Made by a program: the position numbers and the translations under genes
Assembly: GCF_947507565.1 (NCBI RefSeq)
Contig: NC_089191.1
Coordinates: 1,798,001 to 1,862,000, forward strand
Length of the DNA stretch: 64,000 nt
Direction: 5' to 3'
Origin: Oscarella lobularis
Lineage: Eukaryota; Porifera; Homoscleromorpha; Homosclerophorida; Oscarellidae
The notes under the pieces: model-generated
Told to the model about the DNA's origin: nothing
The model's database searches: none
The model's input: only the letters and a program-made list of their open reading frames with translations
Shown: piece by piece, positions 33,471 through 46,445 of the stretch
Layout of the letters: every line of letters begins with the position of its first letter
How positions within the stretch are numbered: the stretch's first letter is position 1

Positions 33471-34968
33471 AAACAGTCTATGTATTGAGAGATTAACAGT
33501 ACTTACCTTTATGAAAGGCGATGCAGGCGAGCAATTGGACCACTCAACCAGACGAAATCTACTTTTGCTGTCCTTCGTTCCTTTTCCAAAAAAGAAGATT
33601 CGTCAGTGAAAAAAATTCTACAACTCTTGCACTAAATTCCATCCATGCAACACGCCACACCTCTATAAACATTTTCACAAATATGTATGGATACGGATAC
33701 TACTAGACAATTTGGGGATCCAATTAAAACAAAGCTGTTACTGATCGTTTAGGAAGAAGATCACCCAAGGAACTCAACGCTAAAAAACGAGAAAAACTTT
33801 ATAAACACCAAGGCTACGCACTACATTTCAAAAAAAACACAAATGCAATGCAAAACAAAAGACTCTGTACTGACTGAAACCCATATCTACTACTACACTC
33901 ACCTAACCGTTGCCTAGTGATTCGAGACAACTCCATACCCCCGCGGAGATTTTCCTACGTCAATGAGATTACTATTTATTTTCGAAATCCAAAACTCACT
34001 CGTCTACAAAGTGCCAGATTTTCCTCCACTCCTTGTGAGAACACAGCTTCCTATTGCATTCTATTGCATTCCCAAAACCTATAAAAGAAAATGAGAGAAC
34101 GTCATAATAATATTCCCTACTCTATAAACGTATCTCCCTATTTTCTCCTGCGAAAAGGAACAAACCAAAGCCTCTGACAATGATATCGATAATACATAGA
34201 AGACTTAACTCACCTCTTAAAGGCAAATGTAATGATCTCCATGTACACACACTCCGAAGTCCACCACTCCTTCTGAGCTTCTTCTAGCTAGAGCAAATAA
34301 TTGTATAAACAAAAACCACAATTTCAACTAAGAACAAAGACCAATTCTCTTCGTAAATTACCTTTACTTCCTACATGGGCTTGGAGACCGTCCTGGATGG
34401 CTAAGATGTATAAATAAATACATAAATACTCACATTTTATTCATAAAACGTAAACTCACCTCTGCCAAGTCACTTGGCTCCACTCTCTCTCACCGTTCAT
34501 TTTCACAGACACTTTTCGAACGTATAATGTCCTAAAGAGAGATCTCTCATGAAACACAGTTCCTACGAGTGCTCACGAACCCAAAACGGGCTTGCGATCA
34601 CCCTAAACCCTACAAAACACGCATAGTTTACCGTAGGAACTCTTTCGAAAGCGTACAACCTTCGGAAACACGACGATCGCGGGATTGAGCCCACTCGCGG
34701 GCATGGGGACTCTAGAACACCGTCGCGCGACTAATTCACCCATGAGCGTGTTTCCTACCTTCGCTACAACTGCTTTGTGCCTTCGATGTCCTCGTTTCGC
34801 TTCAGTTGTTTGTCGTCACCTGACATAAAGCCTATACGCAGCCCCGGATCAGGCGCCGCGCGAACTTCAAAAACTCATCGTAAAAACTGGCCACTTTCCT
34901 GCCTATACAAAACTGTCTTCTATCTCTACCTTCAGTTGGCCTGAATCAAACTAACGATCGCTTTAAGA
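33471..34968. other. AT-rich intergenic region
   Basis: No coding frame of substance. Several gt/ag-flanked short blocks (actcacct...) recur but I cannot assemble exons. The motif gaatcaaactaacgatcgct near 34943 is shared with 24143. Confidence 0.35.
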
Positions 34969-35012
34969 TTGGTGGTCGGGAGCAGTCACGTGAAGCACCA
35001 AGTTCTGAGCAC

Positions 35013-35230
35013 ATGGATTCTTCCGCGAGGACGATCACTTACGAGCTACTCTTTTCTAAGGCGGCGGAACGATCGTCCGAATCGTTGCGTTCTGCTCAAA
35101 TTCATCGTTTGGCGAAGATTCATCGACGTCGTCTTAGTTCACGACGGCGTCGAAATTCCCGCTCATCGGCTCGTGCTCGCTTCGGCGAGCGCCTACTTCC
35201 GTCAAACTTATCACATTCACTCAGACCAAC
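35013..35230 (+). pseudogene. BTB-domain gene fragment with a frameshift
   Basis: The ATG at 35013 opens MDSSARTITYELLFSKAAER and runs to QIHRLAK. The classical BTB signature (FIDVVLVHDGVEIPAHRLVL, then ASASAYFRQ) continues one frame over from about 35116. Together they have the layout of BTB/kelch-like or other Cullin-3 adaptor N-termini, but they need a 1- or 2-nt frameshift between them and the domain ends before its second half. No downstream BACK or kelch part is seen. Probably a relic; a sequencing error is possible for the frameshift but not for the missing remainder. Confidence 0.65.
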
Positions 35231-35561
35231 AGCGTGGAAATAATGCAACCACTTCTTTGGCGGAGCCTTCTTTCTACAACAGGCGCCTCTGCCTGAGGTG
35301 TGCATACCCGTAATTGTCCTCTTAATCAATTTAACTTTTCTCACAATAATTGAGAGAACAATGATATACATATTAGAACCTAGCTATAGGCGAATATATC
35401 ACTTCCATGTAGTTCCAATACCAGAAGACACTAACCTATGCATGTGCATAAAAATACGTACAGCAGACCAAACCAATATAACAACGAAAAGAACAAAATC
35501 CACTATTGAAAGTCTATTATAAGTAACAAAGCGTTTGCGTCGAACAAACTTTTACCAATTT

Positions 35562-38500
35562 TTAGAGAGTACTTACATGCTGACTGACGCCAACCCGCTC
35601 GCTGTCTGTCTCGTTCGGCGTGATAGTTTTAACTTCAAAAGGATCGTCAGTATTTTCAGACGATCCTGATTCCGACTCTCGAGTTTCCGTCAATGTCCTA
35701 AGGTCCCACAAAGGATACAGACACGTTACATCAAGATTGAGGTATCTGTTTGGGCTTTCTTCTTCGATCATTGTTCCCAACTGATGCGATAGTTCTTGGA
35801 ACGAAGGGCGATTCACTGGCTCAGCGTACCAACACTCAGACATTAAATGGTACCTTAGTAAAGAAGCAGCATAAAGTAGGTGCAACATTGAAAGCACGGA
35901 CTCACAGTTCCTTGGAACAGTTCTCTGGACAGTTAAGCCGGTCGCCCCGGCGCAAAAGCAACATAAACTCTCTACTGGACTTGCACGGATAAGGAAAACA
36001 GCCTACATTATAGATTAATTCCTTAGAAACGCGTAAGAGAAAAATCTTGCATACCAAAAGTGAATATCTCCCACAGCACAACCCCAAATGACCACCTGAA
36101 ATTAATTAGGAAATCTATAATTTTTCCTAATCCTAACAAAGACTTACACGTCGCTTTTCTCGGTAAAAATACGATGTATTATAGCTTCGATTGACATCCA
36201 TCGAAGCGGAAGACGTCTATTCGTCCTTTGTCTGTATGCGCCATTGTCGTAGATTGCTCTTGTAAGTCCGAAGTCGGAGACTTTTACGAGATTGTTCTCG
36301 CAGACAAGCACGTTCCTACAAGCCAAGTCGCGATGAACGAGACCTTTTCCGGCAAGGTATTCCTATAAGGGTAGGGTAAACATTTACATGCACTAGCGCT
36401 TCTTGCAATTCTCTTACCATTCCTGACGAAATTTGCCAAGCAAACGACAAGAGATCAGAAGCAGTCAATTCCAGAACGGCTCTCTTCTCCTCAACTTTGA
36501 CTTCCTTCTCACTGAGATTATCTTTGTTCTTCTTGTCTACGTCATCAGCCAGAACCTTAGAGTCTTTCTCACCCTGACCTGGATTGTCGTCGTCCAAGTC
36601 TTGAACACTTTCATTAGTCTCTCCGGAAACGCAACTACTCAATGGCTAAAAGAAAATAATACGTAAAAATTCAATACTTTGTTTAAGTATCGCGTATATA
36701 GCGTACTCTTCCTTTCCGAAGATAGTTAAGTAAATTTCCGTGGCAACAGTACTCGACAATCAAACAGAACGGTCGAGAAATCGTAATGCTGGCAAGTATG
36801 CCGACCACATGTGGATGCTGACCAATTCGCTTCATCAGCTTGATTTCGTCCACAAGAACAGCTTCTGCATCATCAGACTGAAGGAAAGTGCCTATAAAGA
36901 ATAGAAAACAATGAGAAAAGGCTTGAAAGTTGGAAAAATAAAATGTTCAAACCTTTCAACATTTTACATGCCACAGCCGACTTGTAATCATCGTTGCCGA
37001 AATCGCGTTTCAATTCACTTCGCATTTTTTGTTGTTTTAACGCATGGTGATAAAGGTATGCCTTATGCACAATTCCGAAAAAGCCTTCGCCAATTTTTTC
37101 TAGAACATGTAAGTCGCCGCGACTGATTTCCCATTCGTCGAAGGCAGTCCTTGCCAATCGATGTTTCCTCCGACAGATGATACAAAAAGCAATGAAGAAC
37201 AAAAAAACAAGGATTGAAAAAATAGCAGCAATAATTATAATGAGCTGCAATGACGTCGAATCTAAAAGAAGAAAAGAAAAACCTCCTTAAAAAAGCAGAT
37301 AAAGAGAACAAAGACTAGCGAATATATGGTACTGTCAATGCTATAACTTTAAGCGTATATTTCACCTTTTGCGCTTATTGAACACGTAGTTCCGTTTCCT
37401 GTAAACCCGGGCTTGCAAGTGCATTTATAAGACGATAGCGTATTTTCACACGTAGCATTTGCGTCACATCTTGTCCGAAGGCATTCGTCAAAATCTACAT
37501 AGATCATGATACATGCTTAGTAAACAATTAATCGACTTTTTTTTTATCATACCCAGAATAGCCGGTGTGCGGCATACGCTTTTCTTTCTCTCAGAACAGT
37601 TTCTTGGCAACCAAGTTGCTCTTGTTGAAGCTACACAATCGTGTGCCTCTCGCTCCCATACGCTTTCTTCATATTCGGACAATCCCCCAATCTCATAGAC
37701 AAGCGGAGAGCCGTCAGTCCACGTATAGATGCCCTCGTTATCAAGATCATTCAAGCCAATCCACGTCTCATTTTCATCTAGCATGGTAGAAAGTTGGTTC
37801 ATCTCTTGACGAGAATTAATGCTGGAGAGAGAGACATATCCTTCAGCCAACTTCTCACATTCAGCCAACGACTCATGCCACGTAGTCAAAATTTCAAGCC
37901 GTTTAAAGCACGATTGCATTCCAAGCTTCGTCCAACCGCTCGGACACATATAGACATCTAAAAGGGTTGTACTAGAGAATGGGTGAAAGTGAAATGGTGC
38001 AACACTGACAGCTTGGAGCAGTTTGATTCAAAGCCGTTGCCATATCAGTGGAGTCATTCAATTGTCCTAAATAAACATATACATAAAAAGGCTTTGCTTG
38101 TAGCCGTTTGTACTTTTACAGATGTATCCAGCCTTTGCCGAACAGTTTGCTACGGACCAACCAAAGTCAAGTCCGTCAAATCCAAACGTAACGCAATCGC
38201 CCTTCCCGTGCGTCGGCTCATACTTTGCCCACTTGGTAAAAGTGGGGTATGAGCCAAGAAGCCAGGTGAAGCTGTCAGACGTATCATTGCGAATAAGTCC
38301 AATCCAATACGCTGATTTGGAAGGAGAAAATTCTTTTGCAATGAAGAAATATTCGCTTATGCTGCTTAATGAAGCCAGATCAGCATCATAAAGCTGTTGA
38401 CATGCATTCCGATGTGCAAACTCTTGCGACACAGATTCATCAACATCCTTAGAAAAATGATAGCAGGCCTTCTTGAAGTAGACTTCATTCTTTCGGCACC

Positions 38501-40879
38501 AATCAGAAGAGGACGGAGGGCTTGCTTGACGAATTTCATTGTCAAAGTCAACTAGAAAAATGATAAAATAAATTAGAGCTACAGAAACGCGGCCTTCCAC
38601 ATTGTACCACGAGCAATCTTGCATAGAGCTTTCTTATGCACTCTGCAATCAGCCGTCTTCCAATAGCCAGTGCGAGAGTCCATAGCAACGCACTTACGAC
38701 GTGGGCTGACGTACGGTTCTCCTATGTCCCACATACTGTAGCTGCATCCACAAACACACACACATAAAAAACATTTGAATCCAATGCACCAAGTTAATCT
38801 CTGTACCTTATATTGTCTCCATTGATCCATGTGAACGAAGTATCGGCTTCTCGCTGCAAGCCAATCCACACATCCTCCTCGACAGTGAACTCGTTTTTAT
38901 CATCAAAGTCGGCGAGAAGAGCAAGCGCAAACGCGTGCTCGTGAGAACTGCTGATACTAAGAAGGCCACGACCGCATCTTCTTCTATCAAGATCCCAACG
39001 AATATCGCCGAAGTCACGAGGAAATTCGGTCAGTGTGTAACAGTACCCAGCGTAAAGAAACCAGCCAGAAGGACAATCTAAAAATTGATAACTTAGAATC
39101 GATACAGAAAAAGTATAAAGTTTTTGATTACATTTACGCTCTTCGCAAGTGACCATGACTTCGCTGCACGATTGATTGCGCTGTGTGTGAGTCGAGATAT
39201 AATCGCAATCTTTCAATGACGTTTCATTTCCTTTGCAACGTGTACCATTGCTGTATATTCGAATCCCTGCGTCGGTTAGAGATGCCTGGACTCGCTGTTC
39301 GATTGCGTTCCCATAGCCCAATTGGCGACAGACAACATCGGAAGCGGCCAAATCCCATTCCCGGTCACATACGACGCTCCACGTTTTGTTAAGATAGACT
39401 TCGACTTTTCCCCAGCTTATATGCGCTTCAGCGACAGTGTTGACCAAACGAACGCTCCAGTCTGACATTTGGCAAGTGAGCTCAACAGCAGAATAAAATT
39501 TAATTTTGCTTGTCAACAAGAGCAACCGCGAGACCGCATGAAGTGAGTCCATCTTTTTAAGAGCCGTGCAGTTTCTACTTTGGCAACTAACACGCCAACA
39601 AGCATTTCGTGAAAGCAGAGTAGACGAAGATAAGGACAGAAAACTAAGTGTTCCATTGTCGTATCCCTGATGCTTACAAAACGGCTTAGACAAACGACCA
39701 AAATTGGTGTTATTGCTAGCAAAACAAGCCACCTCCCATTGACCACCAACCCTAATTTCCAAAAGCCCCTGGCTAGGAACTGAGTCGCTCGCGAGTCGCA
39801 CGTCAATGGACTGGACGGTACCAGAGCGACAGGAAACGAATATATTCTCATCGCAAGTCGCATTTCCCTTATCACAGCTGCAAACCGTTATAGGCTTTGA
39901 CGCACAATGAATCTTACAAGAAACAACATCACTGTCTGAAATATGCGAGCTGGCCTCCAATAGACCACTGTACCCCAATTTTTGACAGGCAATGTCCGCC
40001 GCATGTCTGGCATTGTAACTGGCATTTAACATGCAGACGCGTCTCCAAAGGGCGCCGTGATAGATCTCAAGACGCCCTTGTGCTGGCATTACGCCACCGA
40101 CAAGTCGAAAGTCGCCATCACGTCGAGACGTTTCTGTAGTGGATAATTAAAAAGCCTTTTTAATTAAGTAAATAGAGAAAGAGTGATTCTTACCTCTAGG
40201 CTTCTTGCATATGAAATGATTATGAGACAGACATGAATAAGCGCCCCATTGCATTGTTGATGGCTTATTATTGAAAGAGCTATATACGATTTTTTCACAT
40301 AGGCCGTTTCCAATTCGTGGGTCCAAGTAATTCCAGTGAGCGTAGATAAAGGGCGAACCGTCTAACCATCGATAGCTGTACACGCCGTTCTCAGAAGAAG
40401 GCGCTCGTGTTAGACCGAAAAACAGCGTTATTGTGTCTGCAAAACCCTGGTATAACTCATCCAAGATATTCAAAATATCGTTTTCTTCTTTTTTGCTCTC
40501 GATAGATAAGAGAGCCGCTCCAACACGAGAATACGATTCGGCGGCTTTAGCAAAGGAGGTTTTGTACTCAGGAAATTGGAGGCACGTAGAAGGAGAGCAA
40601 TACCAATCTCTGCCGCCACAATCTATATACAAAAAAACGCGAGTTCTTTTGTAGTTCAAAAAAAACGGAAAAATGGAAGAACCTTATCATTATTATTATT
40701 ATTATTTATTATTAGATAAAAGCACTAACGCGATACCTTCACAATCTGGACCAAGCTTGAAACCATCCGCTGATAAGACGCTTTGAGGTACGACGACGGC
40801 AACGACGAAGAACATAAAGACAAGAAATCGAAAATCGTTGATCGGAAAATGGACGCCATAATTGGTTTCGTTGATCATT
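35562..40879 (-). CDS. Receptor tyrosine kinase with C-type lectin, SRCR and EGF ectodomain
   Basis: A multi-exon minus-strand gene. The start at 40877-40879 (MINETNYG) precedes a hydrophobic signal/anchor ([20 protein letters not shown]). The order read is: a CTLD (40626-40190), three SRCR-type domains (about 40130-39140; e.g. [24 protein letters not shown]), a CTLD split by an intron (39078-38590), two more CTLDs (38560-38100; 37950-37550), a calcium-binding EGF ([20 protein letters not shown]), a membrane span ([20 protein letters not shown]), then the kinase: [58 protein letters not shown] charged kinase insert of about 60 residues lies near 36480-36600. The tail has RYLNLDV, a possible SH2-docking tyrosine, and an acidic Ser-rich end. 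A donor-like CAT|gtaagt just before the stop leaves open a further tiny 3' exon. Confidence 0.88.
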
Positions 40880-41470
40880 GATGACGAACAGACGGATGAT
40901 ATTTTATGACGGTAATGACACTCAGAAAAGCGATTCTTTTCACAAAAGAACGATGTAGCGCCGATGATAACGACAAGCAGAAGGAACATGGCAAAAAAGC
41001 AGATAATAGAGTTTCTGATTGCCGAAGTGGAAGTCGGTGAAAAATTTCCTTCCGTTTCCGGCGAAATAATTGAACGCACAAAGAGAGAGAAGGAAACGTA
41101 AGCATTACTAAACACTTCCCACTTCGGAAAAGTGCCCAACACGTTCGTTGTGTTAGAACCGATGACGTCATCTTTCTAAAATAGACTTCGTCAGAGTAAC
41201 GGAAGTAGCTCTACTTTCTCACCGGCTCGTTAGAAAACGCTTTCTTTCCTCGTTCGCACTGGGCGCTTCTGACGCCAATCGACACCAACGCGAGAGTCAA
41301 ATCGACGACATAGAGTACGCTCTGCACCTTGAAATGAAAAGAGTTTCAAAGATTTCAATTAAAATTTCTTTTACAAACGCGTACGCGTTTACATAAGATC
41401 TCATAAGAGAAATCAGCCAAGGGGTGAACATCAATGATGAAAATTTAATCAGGCTGTGGCTGCTCACTTG

Positions 41471-41849
41471 GTCGCACGGCGAACGACACCCTCGCGTAGG
41501 AGGGCAACAAACATCTGCTTCATACAGTTTGAGAAGCACAGAAGCTAAAAAGCAGAAAGAACGTATGGTAATGTCAAAAATGACCTGCGAATATGTGACC
41601 TCACCCCTTAGACGGTTACCGTTGAAAGGAAAGGGCTGAAGAGGAATGCTGAGAAAGCTGTTAGGATGCTGAAGGAGAGCGGAATCAATTACTGAGGTCC
41701 TCTTGTTCAAGAAGGTCGAGACGAACCTCATAGCTTAGATCGTAGTAGCGAGTGATACATCGCTCTCTATTACCCGCGAACTGAGTCTCTGGTTCTCCGC
41801 CGCGAGAAACGGCGGCGATGAGAGCAATAGAAAGCCAAGCTGGCAACAT
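41471..41849 (-). CDS. Possible small secreted Cys-rich gene (weak)
   Basis: An ATG at 41847-41849 opens a signal peptide (MLPAWLSIALIAAVSRGGEP) in a frame that closes at 41685, with a possible donor (GCGG|gtaata) after 26 codons. Downstream on the same strand an exon with good borders (tttttag acceptor at about 41548, CAA|gtgagc donor at 41471) encodes LYEADVCCPPTRGCRSPCDQ. I cannot fix the splice pattern between them. It could be an independent secreted peptide gene or an alternative 5' end of the receptor kinase downstream. Confidence 0.3.
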
Positions 41850-44161
41850 GCAACTGACTCCGTACCAAGAAGATTAGTAACTACTTCCACATCCTGCTTA
41901 GATGCTCTCTATATCCACGCCCTTCGGTTATATCACACGTCACCAGACACAGTCTTTTCCTTAACGGCCTTATAATTAAGTGAACGACTGCATGAAGGAG
42001 AGAACGCCGGAGAGGACGCTGAAATGTATGAGCTACATAAGGAGACAAATTTTTAGCCATAGGATTACGCACGTGTATAATGTTTATATAACGGCACGTG
42101 ATTGCAAGCCCATCAGGAGCGCTCATTGCAGGGTTATATATGGATCATCCCACTCTTCCGATCTATATATCTCTCTTCCGGCTAATATCCAACTCATCCG
42201 GTTAAAAGCACCAGAATCGCGTTTGAATTTTCGCTCCTGATGAGCTCGACATCGCGTCCCATTACATAAGCTAGTTATACATATACTCACATGTTATGAC
42301 ATTTTCCGTTAAAGTTCACATGATCGGATTGGCTTTGGCTAAATAGTCAAAGGCTATTATCGTTTGTTGTCGACGCAAGAATTTAGTTCATTGTTCCTCT
42401 GAAATCGTCTCTCGGCTTAGGCTTAAGCTTCGAGCACATCATGAAATTGAATTGTTTCGTTTTATGTGACGATATCCAAAGACACTGTCGTGCAAAAAGT
42501 GACTAAAGTGACTGCTACAATTTCATCGATTCGTCGAAGAGTTGGCATACATTTCACCGGCGAAGAAAACAAAGCCGAAGGCCAATAAAAACTGAGCATA
42601 GGTAGAAGGCCCCTTTTGAGGTTCCCCAAATCAAGCCACGGGATTATTGCTCGCAGCAGCCGCGTTGTGAACACCGCTCGCTCGCATAGTTCCAGCCACA
42701 TTAAGAACAAACCCTTTGGTCTTACACGGTCACAGGAGTAAGGAACTCGAAATTGACAAATTCGGCTCTTGGGCGAGAAGGCGTTCGACTGCCCCCTCTA
42801 AGCAAGGGAATTTGGAATAACGACAAACACTGAATGACGTCTGCGAGAATTACCTTTGGCAAGGGAGAAACTCAAAGTGACTAAACGTCAATCGACTAAA
42901 GATTCTAATGCAAATTTATGCCAAGCATTGGCTCTGAACGACAAAAGCCTCGATTCCAGCCAAAGAGAAAATGACTAATGAACGTCTCTACGACCACAAA
43001 AAGAAAACGAGGTGAGGACCCTTTGGGGATTCGGTATCACTAGGGCCACGGAACATTGGGTCGCAGAGGCCATTGTGAACAGTGCGGGCTCGCATAATTA
43101 TAGCCATAGGAAGACTAGTCTTTTAGCTTTACTTTGTGCTACGGACTAAAGAATTCGGCTTGCGACACACGAGAAACGGGCTTCGAAAAGGCGTCGGATA
43201 AATTCGTCTCTAGGGCGATGGGGAACCCGGCCCTGAGACGCTTCGATTGCCCCGTCAAAATGTTGGCCTTTCGTGTACTGTTAAACAGAATCACGAAGAC
43301 GCGTCGCGACCTTTGCGTTACGCTTCGCAATGCGAAAATCTGTTCGCGGCCGGGACCCCTCAGCTATATAGGGAGCCTCACCTTTTCGCAAAAGCGCCTG
43401 CATTTAGTAAAGCCGCTTTGAAAAGCCTATTCGCATAACCGAAGCGCGTCTTGCGAAAAAACTCAGTCAAAACGTTCGCTAGGCCCTCTGGCTCGCGATC
43501 TATAGCTCTCCCATTTGACGCAATCGCCTGATGAGACGAAGTCCGGACGCGATGGAACATTGAGAAAGCGGACGAACGTCCTGCGGAAAGAGGCTCGACG
43601 CTGCCTGGTGCGTTCAACGCCGAGAACATCGAACCGTCGATCGACTCCATTTTATATATCTATATTTATAGACTAGTTAGCGTGCTCGACGTAAAATGTT
43701 ATCTCCCTACAGCGAGAATTTTTACTTGATTTCGACGAACGAATATCCCTACGCGTTTAAAGAATAACAGAAATGCGCTCGAATCGAGGTCGAAGAGGCT
43801 CAGAAAGTTTATATGCATGATATGCACGCTTTCGAAGCGAAACGCAGGTGAGCGAGCGCATCTCACGAGAAAATTCAACACAACTGTTGCTCTCTGCTTT
43901 GACTATTAGCCAAAAACTGTCTTTGACCGAATCAACGGCTCGAAATCACGAGTACTTTATTTCACTACGATTCGAATGAGTTCGCCGCGTTTCTTTCGAA
44001 AGGCGAACTCGATTGAATAAGTTGGAGCATTTCTGGTCGCCTTTTGTCGCGCTTTCCTCGCATTTCGTGGAGATTCGTGAACGAAACGGTGACGTCACAT
44101 GTACGCCATCTTGGCCATGCACGCGTGCACGTGCTCGTCTCTTGTTCCCATTTTCTTTTGG
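41850..44161. repeat. Repeat-rich intergenic region, degenerate R2-related units
   Basis: 42590-42790 and 42990-43420 share elements with the R2 family: the ggccccttttgaggttc-type line, gataaattcg, ggaacccggccc, and the gggagcctcaccttttcgc end that matches 23780. A minus frame at 43378-43650, next to a TATA-like stretch near 43655, has no known domain. No gene is supported with confidence. Confidence 0.45.
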
Positions 44162-44168
44162 GACAAAT

Positions 44169-45102
44169 CAGAGATAGAGAAGGAGAGGGATATGAAACTC
44201 CGGGTCACGTGATCTATTTATCTGAGTGGAGGTCTGTTGCCCTTTTTACCCGGATGTGCTCGTAACGTAGGCGGCTATTTGTACTACATTTGAGAGAAAA
44301 TGTTCGGTACGACCTTTCGGAAGCCTGGAAACAAGTGTCGCTAGACAAACCCTGCCCAGTCCTACGCGTAACGATGCATAAAACGACGGTAGACGCGCGC
44401 GTTATGCGAAATGGACTTTTGCTCCCTCCTGCGCTTTTTTGCGACCGCCAATATTCTTGCAAATGGGCCCAAACAAAAGCACAAGGGTCGGAGAATAGAC
44501 ATAGGCTCAACTCTCGACGCTGGCATCTGCCGTTCCGCTGATAAACAGCAAAATAGGCGTTTTCGCCACGTCACCTTTTGCTCCCTCCTGTAGCAAGAAC
44601 ATTCGGCGAGTTTGTTCGCAACTATTTTACCCGCGTAGATCATTTATCTGTGAAGAGACTTGTGCCTGATCTTATCCAATATTTCTTCTACTGAAGGAGA
44701 TAATAATTTTTTTCCTAACTCCGACGTTGTACGATTTTCCACTCTAGCTATAGCTCTATTATAGTTGTGATGCCTCGAAAGCTTTGCTTACATCTTCGCA
44801 AGTAGCAGAGAAATATTGATGATAAAAATAAACGAAAAGCGAAGATCGATGGGATCATAAGGTGAATCTCTGCATATAACGGGCGCGCCTTCCGTGGTTT
44901 TATGATTCGTTACACGTAGGGCTGGGTAGATTTTCTCTAGCGCACTGGTTTCTAGGCTTTTGAGGACCGTAGCTCTCAGATAAACAGTACAAATAGCCGC
45001 CTTCGTTACGAGCACATCCGGGTAAAAAGGGCAACAGACCTCTACTCAGCTAAATAGATCACGTGACCCGGAGTTTCATATCCCTCTCCTTCTCTATCTC
45101 TG
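44169..45102. mobile_element. 934-bp foldback element with about 250-bp imperfect inverted arms
   Basis: The left end (cagagatagagaaggagagg, then gaaactccgggtcacgtgat) is inverted at 45000-45102; weaker pairing continues to about 44425 on the left and 44855 on the right. Direct repeats gacaaat flank it at 44162-44168 and 45103-45109, a 7-bp target-site duplication (8 if a shared g is counted). The ends resemble those of the nested element at 4299-5223. No transposase frame is present. Confidence 0.85.
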
Positions 45103-45109
45103 GACAAAT

Positions 45110-46445
45110 GCTGCACGCGCGTGATCGCTCCATATATGACTCTTTTTGGTTGCGCGTAGAGGTGCAAAAAGCAACGCTCTCTCGCGTGATGCCGTTGCGG
45201 TTTATGACGCACACCCGACGTCCAATCAGAGCAGAGTTTGCGTCACCGTTCGTGGGCGAGTACATAAAGCCGTGCACGGCGCTCTTCCTCTTTACGTAAC
45301 CCCGTCGCTTGAGAACTCGCTCGTACGCTTGGTTAGTCGTTGGAAGACAGGGAGCCAGAGGGGCGAACGATATTCCGACGCACGGTCCTGGAGCAACGGC
45401 GCGGAAGTGATTAGAGGCACATCCCTAAGACCTCTAGGGGCTTTCGCGTCGGGAAAACACGCTCCGTCTTATCGAGGATTTTTTCCTTGGTATAACAGGG
45501 GACAGCGTGGGCGTTCGTCGGCTCTCCTCCACGTCGAGCACACGTTGAGCGGGCCTCTTCGGCGGAGGTGATAGTCGTCTCCCGGGGGGGCAACGAACCT
45601 CGGATGCTCACGAAATGTGGGATTCTGATCCAATTCATGCCGTTGGTGAGGGTCGACTGGGTTGCGAAGCGTCTGGAGGTCACGTGGTGCGACCTGGGTC
45701 ACGCAAACACAGACGCGCTTCTTTTCGGCTTTTTTTGGTAAGTGCGTAGTTGTATTGAATGGATACTGGCCTTGTTTCTCTAGGTTTCGTTTTGCTATTC
45801 GATACTGTGTCAGTTGGAGGTATGACTTCCTATCTCTTACTTTTTACTACCTCTTACTTTTTACTACCTCTTGCTACGGCTCGCACTGTAATTGTTTCGT
45901 TTTCGCGTTCACTTTTTACCGTTCTGTAGTTAGTTGGAATAGGTTTTAGGCGTAGAGTAGCAATGAAAAGAATTAATAAATAAAGGTGTATCCGGGAAAC
46001 TTTGATCACGTGCAGAATTTACACTCTCAGCCCTACCGGAACGTGAAACTTTTGAGAAGAAATTTTTCTTATGACTAGTTATCAGTTTATTTACGTTAGA
46101 CCTCGTACTTCTTCCCTCTTGAGTCTTTCTATGCTGTTAGTGAACCAAACCAGTAAAGAGGGAAGTCTCCGTTTGTGCGTATCCAGTCCAAATTGTTCGT
46201 CTGGTCAAACACTTCGCCATCCAATGATCAATGAAATGACTTAGCTTTGTCTGACATGCAGGGAATTTATATGTCTAGTACTACAATGTAAATGGGCAGT
46301 CCGAACGCTTTGCTTTCTTAATCTTAATACGAAACAAGCACACGAAACTCTTTCTAGTACGTGCTAGCAAAAAAACAAAACAAATTGAACACAAACGCGA
46401 GTAAATAATACGTACACGCAAATAGTTGTTTGTCAAGTCTTCTAT
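45110..46445. other. Intergenic; possible non-coding transcript
   Basis: A donor-like ggtaagtgcg at about 45738 followed by an acceptor-like tttctctag near 45782, and aattaataaataaag near 45972, would fit a short spliced RNA. The long plus frame at 45146-45571 has no domain and looks like a chance frame in GC-rich DNA. Evidence is weak. Confidence 0.25.

Noticed and set aside
39513-39875. 120-codon minus frame as a separate gene
   Set aside because: Shadow frame of the SRCR-coding exon of the lectin/SRCR receptor kinase.
45146-45571. 141-codon plus frame
   Set aside because: Arg/Ser/Gly rich without domain or signal, in GC-rich DNA; overlapping long frames on the other strand suggest chance.
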